Source: Streptomyces collinus Tu 365
GTDB taxonomy: Bacteria; Actinomycetota; Actinomycetes; Streptomycetales; Streptomycetaceae
DNA: 64,000 nucleotides
NCBI RefSeq assembly: GCF_000444875.1
Contig: NC_021985.1
Coordinates: 3,047,535 to 3,111,534, forward strand
Direction of reading: 5' to 3'
Below, one piece after another: positions 18,028 to 26,278 of this stretch (its first letter is position 1; each line of letters begins with the position of its first letter). The position numbers and the translations under genes were made by a program. The notes beneath the pieces were generated by a model that worked only from the letters and a program-made list of their open reading frames with translations, did not search any database and was not told the origin of the DNA.

Positions 18028-18642
18028 GTGGTACGCGTTCTCATAGCCGAGGACATGCACATGCTGCGCAAGGCGCTGGTCTCACTGATCCAGCTGGAAG
18101 CGGGACTGGAGATCGTGGCGGAGCTGTCGTCCGGCTCCGACATCGTGCCGACCGCCCTCGCGCTGCGACCGGACGTCGCCGTTCTCGACATCGACCTTCC
18201 CGGCACCGACGGCATCACCGCCGCGGCCGCGCTGCACGAATCCGTGCCGGAGTGCCGCACCCTGATCCTCACCAGCCTGGGCAGACCCGGGAACCTGCGG
18301 CGGGCCCTGGCGGCCCACGTCTCCGGCTTCCTGCCGAAGGACTCCGACCCCGACGCGCTGTGCGACGCGATCCGCAAGGTCGCCGCGGGCGAGCGGGTCA
18401 TCGACCCCCAACTGGCCCTCGCCACGCTGGACTCCGGGCCGTCCCCGCTCACCGTGCGGGAGCAGGAGGTCCTGCAACTCGCGGCGGAGGGTCACGAGCC
18501 GTCCCACATCGCCTCGCGGCTCCACCTGTCCTCCGGGACCGTGCGCAACTACCTGACCTCGGCCGTCAGCAAACTCAACGCCCGCAACCGGGTGGACGCG
18601 ATCCGCATCGCCCGCGAGGCGGGCTGGCTGCGGGCGCTCTAG
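18028..18642 (+). CDS. NarL/LuxR-type response regulator
   Basis: A 204-residue two-component regulator. The receiver domain (residues 1-120) has the acidic pair near E8/D9, the phospho-acceptor D54 in AVLDIDLPG, and conserved T (LILTSLG) and K (FLPKDS). The C-terminal LuxR helix-turn-helix carries LTVREQEVLQLAAEG, HIASRLHLSSGTVRNYL and NRVDAIRIA. GTG 18028 follows a GGGGGG ribosome-binding site. It is convergent with the double histidine kinase 34 bp downstream, its probable partner, giving a DesK/DesR-like system that could control the adjacent RiPP-like and FAAL genes. Confidence 0.9.
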   Translation: MVRVLIAEDMHMLRKALVSLIQLEAGLEIVAELSSGSDIVPTALALRPDVAVLDIDLPGTDGITAAAALHESVPECRTLILTSLGRPGNLRRALAAHVSGFLPKDSDPDALCDAIRKVAAGERVIDPQLALATLDSGPSPLTVREQEVLQLAAEGHEPSHIASRLHLSSGTVRNYLTSAVSKLNARNRVDAIRIAREAGWLRAL

Positions 18643-18676
18643 GGGCGCCGGACCGGGCCGGCGCCCCGGTGCGCGG

Positions 18677-21064
18677 CTAAGCCGCCGGCACGAGCTCGAC
18701 CTCCGCCGCCAGTTCGAACCAGCCGTCCGTACGCGGTCCCGCCGAGAGGGAGCCGCCGACCGCCGTCACGCGGGTCGACAGGTTCCCGATGCCGCTCCCG
18801 CCGCCACGGGATTCCAGCACGGGCTCTCCGGAGCCGTCCACCCCGTCGTTGACCAGCGAGAGCCGTACCGCCCCCGCCACGCGCTCGGCGGTGATCAGGC
18901 ACCGCTTGGCCTGGCTGTGCCGCAGGACGTTGGTCATCCCCTCCCGCAGCAGGGTCGCGAGGACGGTGTCGACGTCGCCGGGCAGCTCGCCGCAGTCGAG
19001 CCGGACCTGTGCCCGGATGCCCACGCCGGCCAGCATGGTCACCGCGCTCTCCGCCTCCGCGCTCAGGCTCATCCGGTGGGTGCCGCCCGCCACGGTCCGT
19101 ACGTCGGCCAGCGCCTGCCGGACGATCTGGAGCACCTCGGTGAGTTCCCCCTGGGCCTGCACCGGCTTGTCCTCGGCCAGCCTGCGGACCAGTTCGCACT
19201 TGAGGGTGATCGCGGAGAGGCTGAACCCGAGCAGGTCGTGCAGGTCACGGGCGAAGCGGAGGCGTTCGGTGATCACGGCGAGCCGGGCGATCTCGGCGCG
19301 CGACCAGTGCAGTTCGAAGGCGAGCTGGGCCATGCGGGACAGGCCGAAGACGACCAGTGCGCAGATCACGTCGTAGGCGGACAGGTAGATGATGTCCTGG
19401 GTGGCGTTGCCGACGAGGTAGAGCGCGAGCGTGCTGCTCGCGACGACGCCGGCGGCCACCGGCCAGGCGGCGGCAGCGGGCAGCACGAGGAGGGCGGAGC
19501 CCGCGACGAAGCCGGGCAGTCCCAGCCACTCGATCCCGAACAGCAGGAACGGGACGAACTGGAACGCCGCCTGCAGTGCGAGCGCCGCGTACCGCGGCCA
19601 TCCGGCCCACCTCGCCGACCACGGCAGGCGCCAGTGGAACGACTGGGCGACCTGGAGGGCGCAGGCGCCCACGAGCCAGGCCGCGGTCGCGGCCGTCCGT
19701 CCGGGGCCCGGTTCGAAGGAGAGGGCGAGGACCGCCGAGGCCACGAAGTAGCCGAGGAGGACGGCGGAGGTGATCGCCGTGGCCGCCGTCGGCACCATGT
19801 CCGGGTACACGCACTCGTACGTCTGCGCCTCGTCGTCGCCGGACGCGGCGCGCCGGGCGGGACGGGAGTCGGCGGGCTCGGGCGGGGCCGGCTCGCTCAG
19901 CGGCACCGCGGCCTCGATGCGGAACCAGCCGTCGGCGTCCGGTGCGTGACGGAGCGAACCGCCGAGCGCGCGGATCCGCCGTTCCAGGACGGCGAGCCCC
20001 CCGTCGGCGACCGAGTGCACGACCCGGGACGCGCGTCCGACGCCGTCGTTGACGACGCTCAGGCGCGCGGTGGCGTCATGGGCCTCGGCCCTGATCACAC
20101 AGTGCTCGGCCTTGCTGTGCCGGAGCATGTTCGTCAGGCCCTCGCGCAGCACCGCCGCGAGCGCGGTGTCCACCGGACCCGGCAACTGCCCGCAGTCGTA
20201 GCCCACGTCGGCCCTGATCCCGGCCGCGGCCAGCATCGACACGGCCGCGTCCGCCTCACCGGAGAGCGACATCTCCCGGTACCCCCTGCTCACCGACCGC
20301 ACGTCGGCCAGCGCCTTGCGGGAGGTGCGCAGCACCCCGGTCAGTTCGTCCCGCGCCAGCGCCGGGGCGTCCGCCAGCAGACGGTAGGCCAGTTCGCACT
20401 TCAGGGAGACCGCCGAGAGGCTGTAGCCGAGCACGTCGTGCAGGTCCCGTGCGAAACGCAGCCGTTCGCCGTCGACGGCGAGCCGGGCGAGTTCGGCGCG
20501 GGAGCGGTGCAGATGGGCGATCATGCCCGACATCCGCGACAGGCCGATCACGATCAGCGGGATCAGCACGGCCTCCGTCGTGTTGTACGCGATCGTGGCC
20601 CAGCCGCCGGCGAAGTGCAGGAAGACCGCGATGTCCCCGACGGCGCAGAGGCAGAACAGGGGCCAGCCGATCGCGGCCGGGAACACGAGTACCGCCGAGG
20701 CCGTCAGAAACTCCGTCATACCGCCCCACGCCTCGCCGAACCGTGTGATCGGCAGATAGGCGAGCAGGCCCTGCAGCACCCAGGTCACGGCCCGGTAGCG
20801 GGGCGCGACGGGGAACAACCTGGGGAAGGAGTGCCCCAGTTGCAGCAGGAGGATGGCCGCGAAGCCGAACAGGGCGGCGCCGAGCTGCCACGTGGGCGGG
20901 TGTTCGGCCCAGACGTACGAGCCGTCGATGACGAAGAATCCGACGAGAACGACCGCGGTGACGACTACCGCCTTACGCGGCGGTAGTTCTTGACTGCCGG
21001 CCGGCGCGGATGGTCCGTCCGCGCGGCCGACTTCGAGTATTCCCAAAATTCCCCCATGGTCCAC
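18677..21064 (-). CDS. Tandem double sensor histidine kinase (two DesK-like modules in one protein)
   Basis: A 795-residue membrane kinase built from two homologous halves. Each half has about five hydrophobic segments, a HisKA_3 dimerisation site and a HATPase domain. The phospho-acceptor boxes are RFARDLHDVLGYSLS (H209) and RFARDLHDLLGFSLS (H609). The N-boxes are REGLTNMLRHS and REGMTNVLRHS, and the glycine-rich ends are DGGLAVLERR and GGGSGIGNLSTR. Both halves therefore look catalytically complete. Single DesK-type kinases are about 370-400 residues, so this is a clean internal duplication or gene fusion. A short Pro/Ala/Arg-rich linker (about residues 395-425) joins them. The start is uncertain: GTG 21064 has a weak ribosome-binding site. 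Its likely partner is the convergent response regulator. Confidence 0.88.
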   Translation of the reverse strand: MDHGGILGILEVGRADGPSAPAGSQELPPRKAVVVTAVVLVGFFVIDGSYVWAEHPPTWQLGAALFGFAAILLLQLGHSFPRLFPVAPRYRAVTWVLQGLLAYLPITRFGEAWGGMTEFLTASAVLVFPAAIGWPLFCLCAVGDIAVFLHFAGGWATIAYNTTEAVLIPLIVIGLSRMSGMIAHLHRSRAELARLAVDGERLRFARDLHDVLGYSLSAVSLKCELAYRLLADAPALARDELTGVLRTSRKALADVRSVSRGYREMSLSGEADAAVSMLAAAGIRADVGYDCGQLPGPVDTALAAVLREGLTNMLRHSKAEHCVIRAEAHDATARLSVVNDGVGRASRVVHSVADGGLAVLERRIRALGGSLRHAPDADGWFRIEAAVPLSEPAPPEPADSRPARRAASGDDEAQTYECVYPDMVPTAATAITSAVLLGYFVASAVLALSFEPGPGRTAATAAWLVGACALQVAQSFHWRLPWSARWAGWPRYAALALQAAFQFVPFLLFGIEWLGLPGFVAGSALLVLPAAAAWPVAAGVVASSTLALYLVGNATQDIIYLSAYDVICALVVFGLSRMAQLAFELHWSRAEIARLAVITERLRFARDLHDLLGFSLSAITLKCELVRRLAEDKPVQAQGELTEVLQIVRQALADVRTVAGGTHRMSLSAEAESAVTMLAGVGIRAQVRLDCGELPGDVDTVLATLLREGMTNVLRHSQAKRCLITAERVAGAVRLSLVNDGVDGSGEPVLESRGGGSGIGNLSTRVTAVGGSLSAGPRTDGWFELAAEVELVPAA

Positions 21065-21097
21065 AGTGCTTGGTCACAGCACAGTCCCGATCCGGAA

Positions 21098-21775
21098 TCA
21101 TAAAGAATCTTCTTTTCCGTTCAGTAGCCCCTGAGCGAACCCCGGCGATCCGCCGCCGGGCGCGACGCGTTCGGCGAGCAGTCCGGCGGCGGCCGCGTAA
21201 CAGCGTGCGGCGCGGGCGACGGCCGGCGGGGGATGTGCCGGGGTGCCGTCGCGACGGCCGCTCAGCCAGTGGAGGAGGCGTTCGGCCTCGGGACCGTGCA
21301 GTTCGAGGCGGTGGTGCAGGCGCGGCGAGTGCAGGACCGTGGTGCGTCCCTCGCGCCGGACCAGGACGTCGTCCCGCAGCCGCGCCCGGCCGCCCGGCTC
21401 CGCGGACGTCGGGCGGAAGCCGGCCCGGGGCGCGACGGGCAGCACGCTCAGGCACACGGTGGCACCGACCGCCAGGTGCCGGACCACCACGTCCTGGTGC
21501 GCGTCGAGGACGGTGAGCAGCTCCCGGGACGCGTCGTCCCAGTGCTCCTCGGGGACGTCGTAGCCGGGGAATCCGGGGACCACGTTGGCGAGGGAGACCG
21601 GACCGAGCAGCATCCGGCGCAGCGCCTCGCGGACAGAGCGCGCGGGCCGCGGGACGGTACGCCGGCCCCACGGCGTGCGCAGCAGCACGTCGTCGCCGTC
21701 GAACCCGACCGTGACGTCCTCGCGCAGCGACCACAGCTCCGAGAGTTCGGGGGCCGCGAGCCGGTCGATGCGCAT
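21098..21775 (-). CDS. SagB N-terminal-domain-like protein without nitroreductase domain
   Basis: A 225-residue protein that resembles the N-terminal, non-catalytic part of SagB-type TOMM dehydrogenases. An opening stretch SLREDVTVGFDGDDVLLRTPWG is followed by VREALRRMLLGP and later by TVLHSPRLHHRLELHG. The FMN-binding nitroreductase domain that normally follows is absent, and the gene ends cleanly. It lies 43 bp downstream of the fused cyclodehydratase with its own GGAAGG ribosome-binding site. It may be a scaffold or peptide-binding partner. The family assignment is tentative, based on order and texture rather than a hard motif. Confidence 0.5.
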   Translation of the reverse strand: MRIDRLAAPELSELWSLREDVTVGFDGDDVLLRTPWGRRTVPRPARSVREALRRMLLGPVSLANVVPGFPGYDVPEEHWDDASRELLTVLDAHQDVVVRHLAVGATVCLSVLPVAPRAGFRPTSAEPGGRARLRDDVLVRREGRTTVLHSPRLHHRLELHGPEAERLLHWLSGRRDGTPAHPPPAVARAARCYAAAAGLLAERVAPGGGSPGFAQGLLNGKEDSL

Positions 21776-21818
21776 GGGGGTCCTTCCGGGTGTACGGGGG
21801 GTGAGGCCGGGCGGTGGG

Positions 21819-24101
21819 CTACAGGAACAGCGGTACGGGGTTGAGGTCCTCGTACCTGGTGGGTTCGGCGCGTCTGCCCAGCGCCACCGGCACGTCGAAG
21901 AGACGGCCCGGGGCGAACCGGGCCCAATGCGGGCGCAGGCCGGGCACGACCACCCGGACCACGGGGAGGCCCACGTCGGGACGGGTCTGGTCCAGCACGA
22001 GCAGCTCCATCCCGTGCTCCCGCAGGAGGGCCACGGCGGCCTCGACGTCCTCGCGCAGATCGTCGCGCGGGGTGTACGCGTGCGTGCCGGGCCCGGTGGG
22101 GGACGAGCCGTCCGGCAGCAGGTACGGGTGGGCGGCCGTGGTGGCGGTCCGCAGCCAGTGGGCGACCTCGGCGTCCCGGGTGACGGCCATGCCCTCGGGG
22201 GTGTCCTCGAGGACGTGCGGCATCATCTGGTTCAGCTCGGTCAGGGCGCGCCGCAGGGCGACGCGCGGATCGAGGTGGGCGCCGAAGCCGAACATGATGT
22301 GCTCCGGTCCGCCGTCGGTGCGCCGGGAGACCGCGGCCATCACCGGGATGCCGAGGTCGGCCGTGATGTCGAGCACCCAGACCTCACGGCCCAGCGAGGC
22401 GTGCACGCGGCGGAGTTCGGTGATCCAGGGGTCGTCGAAGGCGTCCAGGTCCACCGCGGGGTGCCGGGTGCGGTTGTACCACCACAGGGCGAGGGCGTCG
22501 CGTTCGACGAGTTCCAGGAACCCCTGGAGCACGGCGTCCTCCAGGGTGCCCCCCGCCGCCGTGCCGTTGGAGGTGGCCAGACAGGTGAAGGCGTCCTGCG
22601 GCTGCGGCACCCCGTAGTAGAGCAGTGCCGTCGGCAGCAGTCTCTGGCGCCGTTCGGTCAGCGACCACATGGGTGTCCAGTCCGTCTCCCGGTCGTCGTC
22701 GAAGGGCTCGCACACATACTGGAACGGCCCGTGGGCCTCGTTCCACTCGGCGCGTCCGGCGTACTGCCTCGGGTCGTACAGCTGGACGGTGTCGGGGTGG
22801 ACGGCGCGGTCCTGAAGCGCGCGGTAGCTGCCGCGTACCGTCGCCTCGCCGCCCTCCGCGTACCCGGAGTGCCGCTCCAGCGCCTCCGCCAGCGCGCTCA
22901 CCCGGGCCTGGAGCGCGGTGGCCCCCTTGCCGCCCACGGCGGCGCGCAGCCCGCCGCGGATCGCCCCGATCCCCTGGCCGGCGACGGCCGGGTTGAGCCC
23001 GGCGCAGTAGGAGTTGAGGAACTCGGGACCGCACGGATAGCGGGTGATCTCGCGGACCAGCCCGGTGACCGGGTCCACCAGGTGCCCGTAGCGGTCCAGG
23101 AGCTGCCGCGGGCCGAGACTGCGGTGGCCGTTGCCGCCGGTGTCCGTCTTGAGCCGGGAGCGCAGCACCACGGGGGCCCGCACCTGGGCGGCGGCCATGC
23201 CCGGCTCGCCGCACGTCGCGCACTGCGGGCGCAGGCTCACCGGATGCCGCTCCCCGGCCAGCGTCAGGCTGTCGAGGGTGCGCAGCGCCTGCTGGCCGGC
23301 GTGCCGGTATCCGGCCAGCCACTTGGCGGCCTCCAGCGCGGCCAGGTGCAGCGCCGTCAGCCGGGACGCGGGCAGCGAGCAGGAGGGGCGCGGCACCGGG
23401 CCGGACCGGCCCAGCATCCGCTGGATGTGCGCCTCCACGGGGCGGGACCGCCACAGGCGTTCGGCCAGGCAGGACCAGCAGGGGCCGTCGCCGCCGCCGA
23501 GGAACGGGCCCAGCCACAGCTCGGTGCCCTCGGTCTTCACCGGCAGCCAGCGCCGGCCGGCCGCGCGGAACTCGGCGTCCACGGCGGCGAGCGCCGGGTC
23601 GAGGTAGTCGTCGCAGAGGACCACCGCGAGGGCGGCGTCCGCCTCGCGCCCGGGCTCGGCCGTCGCGAGGCCGACGGCCTCGAGGCAGGCGGACAGCTCG
23701 GCGGCGTCCACACCCCCCACCGCGAGCACCTGGACCGTCCCGTCCGTGCGGGCGGCCGCGGCGCGGTCGCCGTCCAGGCCGCCCGCCTCCCAGTAGGCCT
23801 CCTCGGCCGCCCGCTCCGGCTCCACGACGCGCTCGGCACGGTTGCACAGCAGTCCGGCGCCGCTCAGCCGGGACACCAGCCGGGCCGCCTGTCCGGCGGG
23901 CAGCGTGTCCGCGGCGTCGCGGGCGATCCGCTCCAGCGGCCGGGTGCCGTCCAGCAGGGGCGCGAGCCGGCTGATCTGCTGGCCGTGCAGGGCGGTCACC
24001 CGCTGGTCGGAGATCAGGTAGACCGCTTCACCGGGCACCTGCTCGACCCGCAGGTGCGGCTTGAACCCCAGCAGCGGGACGGCGGTCCGGCCGACGCCCA
24101 T
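21819..24101 (-). CDS. Fused ThiF-like/YcaO TOMM cyclodehydratase
   Basis: A 760-residue fusion. The N-terminal half (about 1-330) resembles the ocin-ThiF-like leader-binding and activating protein, with two zinc-type CxxC pairs (GPCWSC near residue 208 and CATC near 293). The C-terminal half (about 370-760) is YcaO, with ALAEALERHSGYAEG, LQGFLELVERDALALWWYN and ALTELNQMM carrying the Glu-rich nucleotide-binding motifs. It ends NPVPLFL, the proline-rich tail typical of azoline-forming YcaO enzymes. It should use ATP to cyclise Cys/Ser/Thr in a precursor peptide to azolines. ATG 24101 overlaps the precursor stop (TGATG), which supports this start over an earlier one at 24161. Confidence 0.88.
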   Translation of the reverse strand: MGVGRTAVPLLGFKPHLRVEQVPGEAVYLISDQRVTALHGQQISRLAPLLDGTRPLERIARDAADTLPAGQAARLVSRLSGAGLLCNRAERVVEPERAAEEAYWEAGGLDGDRAAAARTDGTVQVLAVGGVDAAELSACLEAVGLATAEPGREADAALAVVLCDDYLDPALAAVDAEFRAAGRRWLPVKTEGTELWLGPFLGGGDGPCWSCLAERLWRSRPVEAHIQRMLGRSGPVPRPSCSLPASRLTALHLAALEAAKWLAGYRHAGQQALRTLDSLTLAGERHPVSLRPQCATCGEPGMAAAQVRAPVVLRSRLKTDTGGNGHRSLGPRQLLDRYGHLVDPVTGLVREITRYPCGPEFLNSYCAGLNPAVAGQGIGAIRGGLRAAVGGKGATALQARVSALAEALERHSGYAEGGEATVRGSYRALQDRAVHPDTVQLYDPRQYAGRAEWNEAHGPFQYVCEPFDDDRETDWTPMWSLTERRQRLLPTALLYYGVPQPQDAFTCLATSNGTAAGGTLEDAVLQGFLELVERDALALWWYNRTRHPAVDLDAFDDPWITELRRVHASLGREVWVLDITADLGIPVMAAVSRRTDGGPEHIMFGFGAHLDPRVALRRALTELNQMMPHVLEDTPEGMAVTRDAEVAHWLRTATTAAHPYLLPDGSSPTGPGTHAYTPRDDLREDVEAAVALLREHGMELLVLDQTRPDVGLPVVRVVVPGLRPHWARFAPGRLFDVPVALGRRAEPTRYEDLNPVPLFL

Positions 24102-24265
24102 CAGGCGGTGTACGGGGCGGACTTGGCGGACTCCGGCAGCGCCACTCCGCAGCCGAGGCACAGCTTCGGCGCCTGCCCGACGATCGCGCTGCGCCCGAAC
24201 TCCTCGATGACGAGGTCGTCCTGGCCGGCACCCGTGACAATCATGTTCCCCTGCATGACATCCAT
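24101..24265 (-). CDS. Candidate azole-modified RiPP precursor peptide
   Basis: A 54-residue peptide directly upstream of, and translationally coupled to, the YcaO fusion (TGATG overlap). The ATG at 24265 has AAGGG just upstream. The first ~35 residues are leader-like, with an acidic stretch (GAGQDDLVIEEFG) and a hydrophobic segment. The C-terminal ~20 residues (CLGCGVALPESAKSAPYTA) supply two Cys, two Ser and one Thr that a cyclodehydratase could convert. The coupling and composition make it the best substrate candidate. The cleavage site and modified residues are not known, and the core is less Cys/Ser/Thr-rich than in classical thiazole peptides. Confidence 0.65.
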   Translation of the reverse strand: MDVMQGNMIVTGAGQDDLVIEEFGRSAIVGQAPKLCLGCGVALPESAKSAPYTA

Positions 24266-24544
24266 CCCTTGGTCAGTGAGCTGACGTTGGGGGGAACCCC
24301 CCGCCGGCACTCGGTTTCCGGTCGTGCCGACACCGAGAACCCTGCCGCCGGAACCCGCGCCTCCCCAGTGCCACGGTCACGCGATGCACATGAAACTTTC
24401 ACACCTGTCACGGGAGAGCCGCATGCCGGGTTCAGGAGCCTCGCACTGGCCGGGAACGGACCCCGATGAGAGCTTCGGAGGGTGTTGCAGCCGGGCCCGA
24501 TACGACGGGGAGGTCCGGCGGACCCAACCCCGGAGGAACCCACG

Positions 24545-25363
24545 ATGGAGATCAAGGTGCTCGGCCCGCTGATGGCCGAAACAGGTGGCACATCGATCGT
24601 CCCGAGCGCCGGCAAGCCCCGGCAGATCCTGGCCCTGCTGTCCGTGTACACGAACCAGGTCGTGCCCGTGCCGACGCTGATGGAGGAGATCTGGGGCGGC
24701 GACATGCCCCGCAGCGCGCTGACCACGCTGCAGACCTACATCCTCCAGCTGCGCCGGCTGATCGGTAAGGCGCTCGGCCCGGACAGCCCCTACGGCGCCC
24801 GGGACGTGCTGGCCACCCGGCACGGCGGCTACCTGCTCGAGGTGCAGCCCGGCGCGGTCGACGTGCACGAGTACGACCGGCTGGTGGCCACCGCCCGGTC
24901 CGAGGCCGACCGGGGCGACGACACCACGGCCGCCGCCCTGTACCGGGACGCGCTCGCCATGTGGCGCGGGCCGGCCCTGGTCGACGTACGGCTCGGCCCG
25001 CTCCTGGAGATCGAGCTGGTGCGGCTGGAGCAGAGCCGGCTGGAGGTGCTGGAGCAGCGCATCGACTGCGATCTGCGCCTCGGGCGCCACATGCAGCTGC
25101 TGGCGGAGCTGACCTCGCTGACGGCCCGGCACCCGCTGCACGAGGGGCTGCACGCCCAGTGCATGGTGGCGCTGTACCGGTCGGGACGGCAGTGGCAGGC
25201 GCTGGACGTGTACCAGAACCTGCGCCGCGGTCTCGCCGACGAGCTGGGCCTGGACCCTTCCACGCGGCTGCAGCAGCTGCACCACGCGGTGCTCGCCGGG
25301 AACCCCTCCCTGGACGCGGCGACCTCCGCGGGGCGCCGCACGCTGGACCTGTTCGCCGCCTGA
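24545..25363 (+). CDS. SARP-family transcriptional activator
   Basis: A 272-residue Streptomyces antibiotic regulatory protein. An N-terminal OmpR-like winged helix (MEIKVLGPLMAETGG; LMEEIWGGDMPRSALTTLQTYI) is followed by a bacterial transcriptional activation domain with VDVHEYDRLVATARSEA and ALYRSGRQWQALDVYQNLR. There is no NB-ARC or TPR extension, so it is the small ActII-ORF4/DnrI size class. ATG 24545 follows a GGAGG site. The gene starts the type II PKS cluster and is closed by a strong hairpin. Heptamer repeats of the kind bound by SARPs occur at several downstream promoters, so it is the probable pathway activator. Confidence 0.93.
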   Translation: MEIKVLGPLMAETGGTSIVPSAGKPRQILALLSVYTNQVVPVPTLMEEIWGGDMPRSALTTLQTYILQLRRLIGKALGPDSPYGARDVLATRHGGYLLEVQPGAVDVHEYDRLVATARSEADRGDDTTAAALYRDALAMWRGPALVDVRLGPLLEIELVRLEQSRLEVLEQRIDCDLRLGRHMQLLAELTSLTARHPLHEGLHAQCMVALYRSGRQWQALDVYQNLRRGLADELGLDPSTRLQQLHHAVLAGNPSLDAATSAGRRTLDLFAA

Positions 25364-25384
25364 CCGGGGCGCTCGCCGGGACAC

Positions 25385-25428
25385 CGCCGGGCCGCCCGCC
25401 CCCTTCCCGGCGAGCGGGCGGCCCGGCG
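25385..25428. terminator. Hairpin terminator after SARP gene
   Basis: Perfect 15-bp GC-only arms (25385-25399 and 25414-25428) with a 14-nt loop, 21 bp after the SARP stop codon. Confidence 0.8.
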
Positions 25429-25438
25429 CGTGCGCGGC

Positions 25439-25467
25439 TCGACCGGTCCTCCAGGGTCTGGCCGCAC
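25439..25467 (+). promoter_or_regulatory. Putative SARP operator upstream of cyclase gene
   Basis: Heptamers TCGACCG (25439) and TCCAGGG (25450) at exact 11-bp pitch, with a weaker third element GCCGCAC at 25461. The spacing matches one helical turn, as in known SARP sites. It is 69 bp upstream of the chosen cyclase start. Confidence 0.5.
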
Positions 25468-25507
25468 GGTGCCCCCGAAACTCTCCTACCGAACCTGGGG
25501 GTTCACC

Positions 25508-26278
25508 TTGCGAGTCATCGACCTGTCGTCCGCCGTGGACGCGTCGGGGTGGGAGCCGGACCCGATCGTCCACGAGATCATGACGCCGGCCGAGGGGGCC
25601 CGGCACATGGCGGCGGAGATGAAGGAGCACTTCGGTCTCGACTTCGACCCCGCCGACCTGCCGGGCGGTGAACTGCTCTCGCTGGACACGCTCACCCTGA
25701 CCAGCCACACCGGCACCCATGTGGACGCGCCCTCGCACTACGGCTCATCCGGCTCCTACGGACGCCCGCGGAACATCGACGAGATGCCGCTCGACTGGTT
25801 CCTGCGCCCGGCCGTGGTCCTCGACGTCAGCGACGTCGGCACCGGTGTCATCGGCGTCGACCGGATCGAGAAGGCGATCGCCGAGGCGGGGTACGTACCG
25901 CGCCCGCTGGACATCGTCCTGCTGCACACCGGCGCCTCCGTGCACGCCGGCACCCCGCGGTACTTCACCGACTTCGCCGGGCTCGACGGCCCGGCCACGG
26001 ACCATCTCCTGGACCTCGGCGTGCGCGTCATCGGCACCGACGCCTGGAGCCTGGACGCCCCCTTCGGCCACATGATCCGCGCCTACCAGGAGACCGGCGA
26101 CCGCTCGGTGCTGTGGCCGGCCCACTTCGCCGGGCGGCGCCGCGAGTACTGCCAGGTGGAGCGGCTCGCCCAGCTCGACACCCTGCCCGCGCACGGCTTC
26201 CGGGTGTCCTGCTTCCCCGTGAAGATCGCCGGTGCGGGAGCGGGCTGGACCCGGGCCGTGGCCCTGATCGGGGAATGA
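25508..26278 (+). CDS. Cyclase-family protein (PF04199 type), probable polyketide cyclase
   Basis: A 256-residue member of the kynurenine-formamidase-like cyclase superfamily. The metal-binding signature HTGTHVDAPSHYG is clear, followed by DIVLLHTGA and VIGTDAWSLD. Members of this family occur in tetracycline and aureolic-acid type II PKS clusters as ring cyclases. The start is uncertain. TTG 25508 sits 7 nt after GGGGG and gives LRVIDLSSAVD; an upstream in-frame GTG near 25469 is an alternative. Its stop overlaps the thioesterase start (ATGA), so the two are translationally coupled. A SARP-like repeat lies upstream. Confidence 0.82.
   Translation: MRVIDLSSAVDASGWEPDPIVHEIMTPAEGARHMAAEMKEHFGLDFDPADLPGGELLSLDTLTLTSHTGTHVDAPSHYGSSGSYGRPRNIDEMPLDWFLRPAVVLDVSDVGTGVIGVDRIEKAIAEAGYVPRPLDIVLLHTGASVHAGTPRYFTDFAGLDGPATDHLLDLGVRVIGTDAWSLDAPFGHMIRAYQETGDRSVLWPAHFAGRRREYCQVERLAQLDTLPAHGFRVSCFPVKIAGAGAGWTRAVALIGE

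Noticed and set aside
24285..24305. A G-run/C-run palindrome near 24.29 kb as a terminator or operator.
   Set aside because: It is a short homopolymer-like inversion just upstream of the precursor gene and is likely to occur by chance in this composition.
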